Source: Ligilactobacillus ubinensis
Lineage (GTDB): Bacteria; Bacillota; Bacilli; Lactobacillales; Lactobacillaceae
Direction of reading: 5' to 3'
NCBI RefSeq assembly: GCF_024160875.1
Contig: NZ_JAIULA010000001.1
Span: 124,001 to 188,000 of the forward strand
DNA: 64,000 nt
A program made the translations under genes and the position numbers. Below the pieces are notes generated by a model, which worked only from the letters and a program-made list of their open reading frames with translations, was not told where the DNA came from and searched no databases. Position 1 is the stretch's first letter, and each line of letters opens with the position of its first letter. Shown here piece by piece: positions 23,994 to 32,765 of this stretch.

Positions 23994-25327
23994 TGTTAAA
24001 TCTATTTGAGAGCTACACAGATGAAACCGCCATGCTATACAATTCTTTGCAAACAGCAGGATTTACGCAAGCAACGGTTGTTGTTGAAGACAATGGTTTT
24101 TTGCCAGATGAAGTTGAGTCACCTTATAAGTATTATATAGAAAAGACGGAACCCTTGAAAAAGGGGAAACCGTTATTTTTTAATCAAGTAAAGATACCTA
24201 AATATTGGGAAATAATTGGCGATTCAAAAGAAGCTGGTATATATGATTTAGGAAAAAAGCGCGCTAATATTAATTACACAGAGCCTAAAGATCGGCGTTT
24301 AGTTAAAGAAGTTGCTTGGTTAGATGATAAACAAAATATTCGGTTGGTGGAACATTATAATAAATACGGTTGGTGTTATGCCAAGACAAGTTATAATTTA
24401 CGAGCAGAACCGATAACAACTGCTTATTTCACTGCTTCAGGTAAAGAAATAATCGTAGAAAATCACGTCACAAAAGATATTACGCTTGCATATGCTGGAA
24501 AAATTTATAATTTTCCTTCTAAGACTGATTTTGTGGTACATTATTTGAAATTACGTAAATTTGATTTAGAGCGGATATTTTACAATTCTTTAGCGGTACC
24601 TTTTTTTGTTGTTTTACGCTTATCGTCTGAAATGGAGAATCAAGCACTTTTATTTTGGCAAGAAGCAATCACTGAAAAAATTCCAGACAACATGAAAATG
24701 ATTTTGAATGCAGAAGAAAAGAGCACGCAAAAGATTATTTTAACAGATAGGATTGCTTATTTACGCTTACGAAAGCTTGTACCAATTAATGTTAAAAGCC
24801 GGATAAAGCAGTTAGGTTATATTTATAAGATAGTACGAAAAAATCAGTTACGTCCTGTTACATTAACCTTAACAGACACAGATCAGGTAGAAAAACTTGA
24901 AGAATTGGTTAGCAGTACACCGGAAGTTACATTTAATGTTGCTGCGTTAACTGATATGTCTAATAAACTATTGCGTTTATTGAAGTATCCTAATATTGTT
25001 TTATATCCGAATGCAAATACACAACGACTTAAAATTTTATGGGATGAAGCAGATATTTATCTGGATATTAATCATAGTAATGAAGTTCGAGATGCGACAA
25101 GAAGAGCATTTGAAAATAATATGTTAATACTTGGGTTTGAAAATACAGTGCATAGACCGCAATTAATTAATGAGGAAAATGTTTATGCTGTGTCGGATGC
25201 ACAATTAATGGGTAAAAAGCTACAAAAAATTGCCCAAACTCCAGAGTTTATGGAAAAACTATTGAAAAATCAAGAGGAATATTCAGATGAAATGAATATT
25301 AGCAAGTATCAGGAAGTTTTAAAGTAA
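23993..25327 (+). CDS. gtfB: Glycosyltransferase-stabilising protein, GtfB type
   Basis: 444 residues, beginning MLNLFESYTDETAMLYNSL, the standard GtfB start. GtfB forms a tetramer with GtfA, binds the acceptor polypeptide and stimulates transfer; it has the GT-like fold but lacks the GT4 catalytic Glu pair. Its ATG overlaps the gtfA stop (TAATG), which fits equal production of two subunits. It is followed by the structured element at 25357-25440. Substrates are not encoded next door; Ser/Thr-rich exported proteins such as the lipoprotein at 59640-60530 are candidates. Confidence 0.92.
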   Translation: MLNLFESYTDETAMLYNSLQTAGFTQATVVVEDNGFLPDEVESPYKYYIEKTEPLKKGKPLFFNQVKIPKYWEIIGDSKEAGIYDLGKKRANINYTEPKDRRLVKEVAWLDDKQNIRLVEHYNKYGWCYAKTSYNLRAEPITTAYFTASGKEIIVENHVTKDITLAYAGKIYNFPSKTDFVVHYLKLRKFDLERIFYNSLAVPFFVVLRLSSEMENQALLFWQEAITEKIPDNMKMILNAEEKSTQKIILTDRIAYLRLRKLVPINVKSRIKQLGYIYKIVRKNQLRPVTLTLTDTDQVEKLEELVSSTPEVTFNVAALTDMSNKLLRLLKYPNIVLYPNANTQRLKILWDEADIYLDINHSNEVRDATRRAFENNMLILGFENTVHRPQLINEENVYAVSDAQLMGKKLQKIAQTPEFMEKLLKNQEEYSDEMNISKYQEVLK

Positions 25328-25356
25328 ATACTAGAAAAATTCAGTGAGTGAGGAGT

Positions 25357-25440
25357 AAAAGGCGGTTAGTTTGAGAGCATTAGCAGTGTAATCTGGATAG
25401 ATTCTGGATTGCGGGGTTGAGTGCAACTAACGGCCTTTTT
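25357..25440 (+). repeat. Structured intergenic element, copy 1
   Basis: About 84 bases closed by GGCGGTTAGT / ACTAACGGCC with A and T runs outside, so it can end transcription of gtfAB. Inside it shares AGCATTA, TAATC and GATTnCGGGGTT with the element at 36773-36868, more than terminator function alone needs. Confidence 0.65.
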
Positions 25441-25600
25441 GATGTATATTTTAGCGCTATGAGAAATAGTAATAAGGCTGAAACCTCTGTCTGAGAGTCT
25501 GCGATTATTTAGTTTTTCTAGTTCTATATTTAAAAACGTAAAAACTAAGTGTACAATAAAGATAACGATTTCAATAATGATAAGGGAGGAGTTAGCCGTC

Positions 25601-27073
25601 ATGGTAGCAGATGCGACATACTGGGCAGATCAATTGCGTTTAGGTAGAGTTAGTTTTGAAGAAATGATACAAATGTTGCAACGCAAAATTGCAAATTTAA
25701 ATCCGCAGCTCAATGCATTAGTTAGTTTCAACCCCGTGGTCGGGAAGAATACTTATCAACAGATGTTGGATGTTAATGACCAACTTTTTGCTGGGCTACC
25801 AGTACCTACGAAAATATTAAGTCAAGCAGCTACAGGCTTACCAGTGACTGCAGCGACTAAGTTATTTAAAGATGTAGTTGCCAAAGAGGATACAAATTTT
25901 ATTAAGCAAGTAAAAAAAATTGGTCTTGTTCCTATGGCAACAACAAATGCCCCAGAGTTTGGCTTTAAAAATGTGACTGATTCGGTATTATATGGAAATG
26001 CATGTAATCCATGGAACTTAGCACATACACCAGGCGGATCTAGCGGTGGAGCTGCAGCAGCAGTTGCAGCTGGGATATTTCCATTAGCATTAGCAAGTGA
26101 TGGTGGTGGGTCTATTCGAATTCCGGCTTCTTTTAATGGATTAGTGGGGTTAAAACCAACTCGTGGAACAATACCAGTTGGACCAGACAGTTGGCGTAGT
26201 TGGCAAGGAGCTGCTATTGATTTTGCACTAACAATCTCAATGCGTGATACCAAGCGCTTGTTTTATGGTTTAAGGTCTCAGGCAGATACAGCACCTTATC
26301 AAGCACCGCAAACAGAATGGATGCATTTTTTAGATGATGATTTTAGCACACGACCATTACGTGTAGCAATAAATACAAAATCTCCTGTAGGAACTCCAGT
26401 CGATGCAGCAGCTGTAGCAGCGGTAGAAAAAGCTGCTTCTTTTTTACAGTTAGAACTTGGTTGTGAGATAAAAGAAGATACACCTAAAATTGCTGGTCAT
26501 GCCTCAATGGAAACATATTACGCAATGAATGGTGCTGAAACAGCGGCAATGTTTGATGAAATAGCGCAAAAAATTGGGCGAACGGTAACTCAAAAAGATG
26601 TTGAGCCGTTAACATGGGCACTTAATCAATATGGACAGCGACTTAGCGCTAAAAGTTATATCCAGACCTTGAATGCCTGGGATACTGCTGCGGATAAAGT
26701 TGATAGCTTTTTTACACAGTATGACTTGTATCTAACGCCAACAACAGCACAAACAGCACCTAAATTAGCTGCACGTACGGAAAATATTGTTCCAGAGTTG
26801 TTAGCGCCACAAGATATTTCAATAGAAGAAAATGCTGCTATGATTTATGAGATGTTTGAACCAAGTTTAGCAGTTACGCCATTTACACAACTGGCTAACC
26901 TAACTGGTAATCCAGCATTAAGCTTGCCGATAGCTATAAGTAAAAAAATGCCTTTAGGGGTTCAATTGATGGCTGCCAAAGGAAGAGAAGATGTTTTATT
27001 TGAAGTGGGCCATGCTTTTGAAGAAGCAGGAATGTTCAAGCTACCGCCATTCTACAATGGAATTGTTAATTAA
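25601..27073 (+). CDS. Amidase signature family hydrolase
   Basis: 490 residues from the ATG at 25601, which is nine bases after GGGAGGAG (25584-25591); an in-frame ATG at 25577 would overlap that ribosome site. The Ser-cisSer-Lys triad region is visible: Lys71 in GLPVPTKI, GGSSGGAAAAVAAG and ASDGGGSIRIPASFNG. It lacks the GatA context (no gatC or gatB nearby), and the sequence resembles the 6-aminohexanoate-cyclic-dimer hydrolase/amidase branch, so it is a general amide hydrolase of unknown substrate. No signal peptide. Confidence 0.88.
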   Translation: MVADATYWADQLRLGRVSFEEMIQMLQRKIANLNPQLNALVSFNPVVGKNTYQQMLDVNDQLFAGLPVPTKILSQAATGLPVTAATKLFKDVVAKEDTNFIKQVKKIGLVPMATTNAPEFGFKNVTDSVLYGNACNPWNLAHTPGGSSGGAAAAVAAGIFPLALASDGGGSIRIPASFNGLVGLKPTRGTIPVGPDSWRSWQGAAIDFALTISMRDTKRLFYGLRSQADTAPYQAPQTEWMHFLDDDFSTRPLRVAINTKSPVGTPVDAAAVAAVEKAASFLQLELGCEIKEDTPKIAGHASMETYYAMNGAETAAMFDEIAQKIGRTVTQKDVEPLTWALNQYGQRLSAKSYIQTLNAWDTAADKVDSFFTQYDLYLTPTTAQTAPKLAARTENIVPELLAPQDISIEENAAMIYEMFEPSLAVTPFTQLANLTGNPALSLPIAISKKMPLGVQLMAAKGREDVLFEVGHAFEEAGMFKLPPFYNGIVN

Positions 27074-27087
27074 GGGTGGGATGTTTG

Positions 27088-27116
27088 TTGAAAACTATAG
27101 CTATATCACGTATAGT
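27088..27116 (+). promoter_or_regulatory. Promoter of the aminotransferase gene
   Basis: TTGAAA (27088-27093), 17 bases, TATAGT (27111-27116), inside the 78-base gap after the amidase gene. Confidence 0.7.
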
Positions 27117-27151
27117 TTACATAAGTACATTTCAAAGAAAGAGGCAGCAAG

Positions 27152-28270
27152 ATGAAACTACCTGAATTTGGTGTAGAAGCATGGTTAAATAAATGGGAAA
27201 CTAAGGCAACTTATGATATTTCACAAAGCTCAATTAAGGCACTAACCTTAGAAGAATTAATCGGTTTAGATGGAACTAGTGTTGCAGAATTTTTCAATAA
27301 TTATGCAAAGCAACCATTAGATTATGGTGCAATTGAAGGCTCGGAAGAATTTAAAAGATTAGTAGCTCAGTTATATCAAAATATTAAACCTGATAGTATT
27401 TTACAAACAAATGGTGCAACAGGTGGGAACTTGTTAGCTTTATATGCACTTGTTGAACCTGGTGATGAAGTAGTATCCATGGTACCAAGTTATCAACAAC
27501 TATATGATATTCCTAAGTCGTTTGGGGCTAAAGTTAAATTTGTCCATTTGCAAGAAAAAAATGGATGGCAGTTTAATATTAATGAGTTAAAAGAATTAGT
27601 AACAGAAAAAACTAAGATGATTACACTAAACAGTGCAAATAATCCCACTGGAACTTGGATTAAGAGAAAGGACCTTGAAGAAATAGTGGCAATTGCACGT
27701 TTGGTAGATGCATATGTATTAGTTGATGAGGTCTATGAACCGTTATTGCAAAAAGAGGATTTTGTTTCAATTGCTGATATTTATGAAAAAGGAATTGCAT
27801 CTAATTCGATGTCAAAAACGTATTCGTTACCAGGAATTAGGATTGGATGGACGGCATCGAGTCTCGAAGTAGCCGATATTTTACGTAAGTATCGCGACTA
27901 TACTATGATTTGTGGTGGTGTTTTGAACGATGCTTTAGCTATTCAGGCATTAAAAAATCGTAGGCAAATTATTTTACGTAATCAGCAGATAATCCAAAAT
28001 AATATCGAAATAGTAAAAAACTGGGCGACAACAGAGCCTAAGGTTTCACTCGTCTTACCTCAAAATGTATCCACAGCGTTTATTAAACTAGAATTTGAAG
28101 AAGAAGATTATAGCTTTTTTACACGCTTATTAAAGAAAACAGGTGTCTTATTAATTCCAGGTGCTGCATTTGGATTTCCTAAGCATGCACGCTTGGGATA
28201 TTGTTGTGATCCAGAGACATTACGTGTCGGTTTAAAAAAACTATCATCTTTTTTGCATGAAAATGATTAG
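27152..28270 (+). CDS. PLP-dependent aminotransferase, class I/II fold
   Basis: 372 residues of fold type I. The PLP lysine is Lys222 in SNSMSKTYSLPGIRIGW, with Asn164 in NNPTGTW and Asp192 in LVDEVYEP as cofactor contacts. The sequence best fits the broad aspartate/aromatic-type group, including members annotated as capreomycidine-synthase-like; the substrate is not clear. It has its own promoter, and the terminator after it is strong, so it is a single-gene unit. The ilv operon lacks an aminotransferase, but I have no sequence reason to call this one IlvE, which belongs to a different fold. Confidence 0.88.
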   Translation: MKLPEFGVEAWLNKWETKATYDISQSSIKALTLEELIGLDGTSVAEFFNNYAKQPLDYGAIEGSEEFKRLVAQLYQNIKPDSILQTNGATGGNLLALYALVEPGDEVVSMVPSYQQLYDIPKSFGAKVKFVHLQEKNGWQFNINELKELVTEKTKMITLNSANNPTGTWIKRKDLEEIVAIARLVDAYVLVDEVYEPLLQKEDFVSIADIYEKGIASNSMSKTYSLPGIRIGWTASSLEVADILRKYRDYTMICGGVLNDALAIQALKNRRQIILRNQQIIQNNIEIVKNWATTEPKVSLVLPQNVSTAFIKLEFEEEDYSFFTRLLKKTGVLLIPGAAFGFPKHARLGYCCDPETLRVGLKKLSSFLHEND

Positions 28271-28283
28271 TTAGAAAATAAAA

Positions 28284-28325
28284 GCAGAGTTTGGAACTTT
28301 TATTCCAGACTCTGTTTTTATTTTT
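28284..28325 (+). terminator. Terminator after the aminotransferase gene
   Basis: GCAGAGTTTGGAA pairs with TTCCAGACTCTG (one G-U), followed by five T and preceded by an A run. Confidence 0.9.
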
Positions 28326-28438
28326 GAATATATGAGTGTGTTCAAAGGTAGCTAGTCGTACATAACTTCGTCTACCTTAATGATCCTAATTACATTTTTA
28401 GTAATCGTCTTTGTTCCGTTAAGTAGCACGTACTATAT

Positions 28439-30118
28439 TTATTTGATAGCCACAATAGCTTGGTATTTAGCTAGATGAAGCGAAGTATTTGTTTGAGTAA
28501 CTGTAGATGAATTATTTAGGATAATTTTTCCAACAGAAACAGAAATATCGTAATGACAAGCTGAGAGGTTTACCAATACAAAAATTGTCTTGTTATCCAA
28601 ATTACGAGTATAACCAATGACATTTTCAGGTAGTTCTTGGATTTCGTTAAGAGTGCCATCAATAAAAATGTCATTGTATAATGGATTGTTTCTAAGTTTG
28701 GCAAGCTGGCGATAAAAGTTCAGAGTTGAACTAGGATCTTTTTCCTCAGTAGCGACATCAATACCAATAGTATCTGTTCCCATAGCAAGCCAAGGAGAAA
28801 CTTTTGAAAAACCAGCATATAGTGTATTGTTCCATTGCATAGGTGTTCTGGCGTTGTCTCTTGAGCGAGCATTGATGAGTTTAAGCGCATTAGATTTACT
28901 ATAACCCTTTTTAAGTGCTATTTCATAGTTGTTAATTGAAGAAATATCATTGAATTCAGAGATATCCAAACGCTTAAAGTTTTTCATGCCAATTTCTTGT
29001 CCTTGATATATAAACGGAGTTCCTGGTAAGAAATAGTACATTGTAGCTAATGCTTTGGCTGCTAATGGAGTTTGCTCCTTTTTATTTTTGATTAACTTAG
29101 AAAGTACGCGCGGTTGATCATGATTTTCAAGGACATTTGCGGTCCAACCTTTTGCAGTTGTCGTAGCTTTATGAAAATCAAAAATAGTTTGTTTTAATTC
29201 TTTTACCTTCCAATCTGCACTACCACGATACCATTCATCTACATCTTTAATGTCGATGTTCATATAGCTAAAATCAAAAATCATAGAAAAATATCCGTTA
29301 GGGCCAATGAATTTAGGTAAATCACTATCGGGGACACCATATGCTTCACCTACTGTCAAGGCGTTATATTTATCAAATGTTTTTTCTTTAAGCTCATCTA
29401 AAAAGACATTCAAACCGGGCCGATTTTGGCCTTTTTTGGTTACTGAGACGAGACCATCGTCGCCATCAGCTGGCAAGCTAGCCCAATCAAGATCTTTCTT
29501 TAGGTGTGTGATAGCATCAATCCTGTAGCCAGCAATTCCTTTTTCAAGCCACCAATTAATCATTTGATAGATTTCAGCTCTTAGTTTAGGATTCTCCCAG
29601 TTAAGTTCTGGCTGCTGAGGAGCAAATGTATGGAAATAGAAGGTATTTGGTTCATTTGGAACTTTTGTCCAAGTCGAGCCACCAAAAATACTACGCCAAT
29701 TATTTGGAACATTGCCATCAGTAGTCTTTTTGAAAATATAATAATCACGATAAGGACTGTTTGGATTTTTAAGTGCTTCTTTAAACCAGCTATGTTGATT
29801 TGAAGTGTGATTAACAACTAAGTCCATAATAATTTTGATTCCGAGTTGTTTACTTTTAGCCAGTAGTTCATCAAAATCAGCCATAGTTCCAAACCGTGGA
29901 TCAATGGCTTGATAGTCTGAGATATCATATCCCATATCGACCATCGGTGATTGATAAATAGGTGAAATCCATAGCATAGTAACGCCTAAGGATTTTAAGT
30001 AATCTAAGTGAGCAATGATTCCTTGTAAGTCACCGATTCCATCGGCATTCGTATCTTGAAAAGAACGTGGATATACTTGATAAACTAATTCATTTTTCCA
30101 CCAACGAGTATTAGACAT
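28439..30118 (-). CDS. Alpha-glucosidase, GH13 (subfamily 31 type)
   Basis: 559 residues, cytoplasmic. The order of GH13 regions is intact: LVVNHTS, GYRIDAITH (nucleophile Asp201), VGEAYG (acid/base Glu258) and ENHDQPR (His333, Asp334). In this subfamily a Val right after the nucleophile goes with alpha-1,6 specificity and other small residues with alpha-1,4; here it is Ala202, which leans to alpha-1,4 substrates such as maltose or maltotriose. It lies 12 bases after the SLC45-type carrier gene, so the pair imports and hydrolyses an intact glucoside. AAGGGGG precedes its ATG. Confidence 0.92.
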   Translation of the reverse strand: MSNTRWWKNELVYQVYPRSFQDTNADGIGDLQGIIAHLDYLKSLGVTMLWISPIYQSPMVDMGYDISDYQAIDPRFGTMADFDELLAKSKQLGIKIIMDLVVNHTSNQHSWFKEALKNPNSPYRDYYIFKKTTDGNVPNNWRSIFGGSTWTKVPNEPNTFYFHTFAPQQPELNWENPKLRAEIYQMINWWLEKGIAGYRIDAITHLKKDLDWASLPADGDDGLVSVTKKGQNRPGLNVFLDELKEKTFDKYNALTVGEAYGVPDSDLPKFIGPNGYFSMIFDFSYMNIDIKDVDEWYRGSADWKVKELKQTIFDFHKATTTAKGWTANVLENHDQPRVLSKLIKNKKEQTPLAAKALATMYYFLPGTPFIYQGQEIGMKNFKRLDISEFNDISSINNYEIALKKGYSKSNALKLINARSRDNARTPMQWNNTLYAGFSKVSPWLAMGTDTIGIDVATEEKDPSSTLNFYRQLAKLRNNPLYNDIFIDGTLNEIQELPENVIGYTRNLDNKTIFVLVNLSACHYDISVSVGKIILNNSSTVTQTNTSLHLAKYQAIVAIK

Positions 30119-30130
30119 AAAAAATCCCCC

Positions 30131-31468
30131 TTATGCTTTTTCTTTAATAATTAATACAGAAAAGCTTCCAATTAACATTAAAATACCAGAAACTAGAATC
30201 ATTGCTTGAAAACTACTTCCTAATGCAGGAAATAAAGCAAATGAGAGTACAGAAGCGACTATTTGAGGAAGGCAGATTGAACAATTAAAGAGGCCTAAAT
30301 AGGTTCCAGTATGTGAGTATCCTTCAAGTGCATTTGTAACCATTATAAATGGATATGCCATCATTGAGGCCCAAGATATTCCAATTAATATAAATGAAAT
30401 AATCAAACCATACTGTGAATGTACGAAAAAGACAGAGGCAAATCCAATAGAGCCTAAAAGAAGTGACGTAAAATAGCCAAATTTATTTCTGGTTGCTGGA
30501 ATCTTCGATAAAACAAGAGACCATACTACAGCTGCAATAGCATAAACAGCAGATAAAACACCAAACCAATTAGCACCTGCTTGATAACCACTACTTGCTG
30601 CATTGGAAGAATGGTAAACTGTTGCGGCTATTGTACCAGAACCATATGTCCAAAGATATTGAAATGCCATCCAACAAAAGAATTGGGTTAATGATACCAT
30701 CCAAAATGTCTTTGGTGCCTCTTTCAATAGCTGGAGGATATTCTTCTTTTGACTATCTGCGGAATCATTTAAAGCAACGCCATGATATTTTTTATAAGTA
30801 TCATTATCATATTCATGTACTGAAAATACAGAAATTAAAGAAAAAATAACTAAAACAATTGCTCCTACATAAAATGATATTTTAACTGAATCTGGCACAT
30901 TCCCAGCGGTAGCCGTATTAGCAACACCAATTGCTGTTAACACATATGGGAAAATTGTTGCTAAAACAGAACCTGTATTTGATAAGAAACTTTGAATAGA
31001 ATAAGCGTAAGATTTTTGTTTTTCATTTACCATATCTCCAACAACCATTTTAAATGGTTGCATAGCAACATTAGAGCTTAAATCCATGAATAAAATAGCA
31101 ATTGCTCCGAACCATAAAGCGGTAGAAGTTTTAAAACCGAAACTCCCAGAATTTGGCAATAAAAACATAACAATTACTGATACTATAGCTCCAACAAGTA
31201 GGTAGGGCATTCTACGTCCCCATCTAGCGCTCCAAGTTCTATCAGATAGGTAACCTACTATTGGTTGAACAATCATACCAGCTAAAGGAGGTAAAATGAA
31301 GAAAAATCCTAATTTGGTTGGATCAGCACCTAGGGTTTGAAATATACGACTCATTTGCGAACTTTGAAGTGAAAAAGCCATTTGAACACCAAGAAAACCA
31401 AAGCTTAACATCCATATAGTGCCTAAAGATAAATCAGGTAAAGTATTTTTTATTTTATTACTATTCAT
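30131..31468 (-). CDS. MFS sugar transporter, SLC45 (maltose/sucrose) family
   Basis: 445 residues with 12 hydrophobic helices. The loop between helices 2 and 3, GYLSDRTWSARWGRRMPYL, is the typical motif of the SLC45/GPH-like proton symporters. In lactic acid bacteria such carriers next to a GH13 gene take up maltose or related disaccharides without phosphorylation. First gene of the operon with the glucosidase; a LacI-family regulator is divergent. A perfect CcpA cre lies at its transcription start. RBS AAGGAG before the ATG. Confidence 0.9.
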   Translation of the reverse strand: MNSNKIKNTLPDLSLGTIWMLSFGFLGVQMAFSLQSSQMSRIFQTLGADPTKLGFFFILPPLAGMIVQPIVGYLSDRTWSARWGRRMPYLLVGAIVSVIVMFLLPNSGSFGFKTSTALWFGAIAILFMDLSSNVAMQPFKMVVGDMVNEKQKSYAYSIQSFLSNTGSVLATIFPYVLTAIGVANTATAGNVPDSVKISFYVGAIVLVIFSLISVFSVHEYDNDTYKKYHGVALNDSADSQKKNILQLLKEAPKTFWMVSLTQFFCWMAFQYLWTYGSGTIAATVYHSSNAASSGYQAGANWFGVLSAVYAIAAVVWSLVLSKIPATRNKFGYFTSLLLGSIGFASVFFVHSQYGLIISFILIGISWASMMAYPFIMVTNALEGYSHTGTYLGLFNCSICLPQIVASVLSFALFPALGSSFQAMILVSGILMLIGSFSVLIIKEKA

Positions 31469-31493
31469 AAATTAGAACTCCTTGTTAAGATGT

Positions 31494-31520
31494 TGAAATC
31501 GATTTCACAAAGCAATTGTA
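31494..31520 (-). promoter_or_regulatory. Promoter and perfect cre for the carrier-glucosidase operon
   Basis: Extended -10 TGCTACAAT on the minus strand (TACAAT at 31520-31515). TGAAATCGATTTCA at 31494-31507 is a perfect 14-base palindrome and matches the cre consensus TGWAANCGNTNWCA at every position, placed at about +1 to +14. Confidence 0.8.
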
Positions 31521-31554
31521 GCATCTAGATTATTTTTGATAAACCCTTTTATCG

Positions 31555-31570
31555 ATGTTAGCGCTAACAT
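31555..31570. promoter_or_regulatory. LacI-family operator
   Basis: ATGTTAGCGCTAACAT is a perfect 16-base palindrome with a central GC, of the kind bound by LacI-family dimers, between the divergent carrier and regulator genes. Likely bound by the product of 31722-32666. Confidence 0.7.
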
Positions 31571-31721
31571 GATTTTTGACTATATAGTAATTTGTTGCTT
31601 AGTTAATTATACTAGCATGTAGATGGGTTTTTAATAAGCTAGAACTTATTTTTGAATATTTTCTTTGTGAGAGCCGTAATAATTTTGATAGTGTATATTA
31701 ATAATGAAAGGGTGATATTAA

Positions 31722-32666
31722 TTGATAACTTTAACAGATGTAGCTAAACGAGCGCATGTTTCCACAATGACTGTTTCACGTGTATTGCATCATCCAGAAC
31801 AGGTCTCTGAAGAAATTAGGCTTAGTGTTCAAAAGGCAATCTCTGAATTGGGATATAAGCCAAGTAGGGTGGGACAGGCTTTATCAAAACAAAGGCAATT
31901 CGTGATCCAGTTTTTAATTTTAGAAGATGTTAAAAAAGTCGATCCATACTATGCTAAATTACTACTGTATATTGCAGATTTTTTAAGAAATGAAGGCTAT
32001 ACATTAGAAATAAATCATGATGCAACATATCATGCAAGCCAAGTAGACGGGACTTTTGTAAGTGGTGCAAGAAAGAGCGATTTAAAGATGTTAACTGAAT
32101 TACCGTATCCGATTGTTTCATATGGTAAAGTAGGGCAAGAAATTCCATATGTAGATATAGATAATGCAAAGGGCACATTTATGATAACTAAATACTTAAT
32201 TTCTGTAGGTTATCAAAATATTATTTATATAGGATTAAATCTAAAAGAAGATTTTTCACTTGAGCGTAAAAAAGGTTATGAGACTGCTATTATAGAAAAT
32301 AAAAGAAAAGCACATATTTTTATGATTAATAATGATGAACATGAAGCTGCTGCGCTTGTTAACCAACTAGACTTAAAGGAAAAAACAGCAATTGTTTCGG
32401 CAACAGATAGGATTGCTATTGGAGTATTACAAAGGATTCAAGAATGCGGAATTGCTGATGTTGGTGTTACAGGCTTTGATGGAGTATTTATTAGTCAGTT
32501 TTCGTTACATAAGTTAACGACAGTTGAACAGCCGCTTAAGGAAATTGCAAGAACAATGGTGGAAATGATGTTAAAACTAATTAATAAAGAAAATGTGAAA
32601 TCAACTTTGATAAAGCCTAGGATTATTATAGGAGAGACGACAAGAAAACAGAAAGTTATTAGGTAA
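31722..32666 (+). CDS. LacI-family regulator of the maltose-type cluster
   Basis: 314 residues. N-terminal helix-turn-helix MITLTDVAKRAHVSTMTVSR, then a sugar-binding core with SYGKVGQEIPYVDIDN and VTGFDG stretches. The start is TTG at 31722 with GAAAGGG nine bases upstream. The position, divergent from the SLC45 carrier and GH13 gene, points to a MalR-like repressor acting on the palindrome at 31555-31570. It is somewhat shorter than the usual ~330-340 residues, mostly through a trimmed C-terminus. Confidence 0.9.
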   Translation: MITLTDVAKRAHVSTMTVSRVLHHPEQVSEEIRLSVQKAISELGYKPSRVGQALSKQRQFVIQFLILEDVKKVDPYYAKLLLYIADFLRNEGYTLEINHDATYHASQVDGTFVSGARKSDLKMLTELPYPIVSYGKVGQEIPYVDIDNAKGTFMITKYLISVGYQNIIYIGLNLKEDFSLERKKGYETAIIENKRKAHIFMINNDEHEAAALVNQLDLKEKTAIVSATDRIAIGVLQRIQECGIADVGVTGFDGVFISQFSLHKLTTVEQPLKEIARTMVEMMLKLINKENVKSTLIKPRIIIGETTRKQKVIR

Positions 32667-32680
32667 TTTGAATAAAAAAT

Positions 32681-32733
32681 AAGAGAGTGATCCAAGAAGT
32701 TACTAGATAACCGCCTCTTGGCTCACTCTCTTA
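32681..32733. terminator. Bidirectional terminator
   Basis: AAGAGAGTGA (32681-32690) with TCACTCTCTT (32723-32732) plus inner CCAAGA/TCTTGG; it separates the convergent LacI regulator and dehydrogenase genes. Confidence 0.85.
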
Positions 32734-32765
32734 TAACTATACAAAAGTGATACACAGATTGTTTT

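Noticed and set aside
25567-25580. cre site upstream of the amidase gene
   Set aside because: AGATAACGATTTCA has two mismatches to the consensus, including one in the conserved left arm; too weak to call.
27152-28270. Calling the aminotransferase IlvE
   Set aside because: Its motifs are of PLP fold type I (SMSKTYSLPGIRIGW), whereas IlvE is fold type IV.
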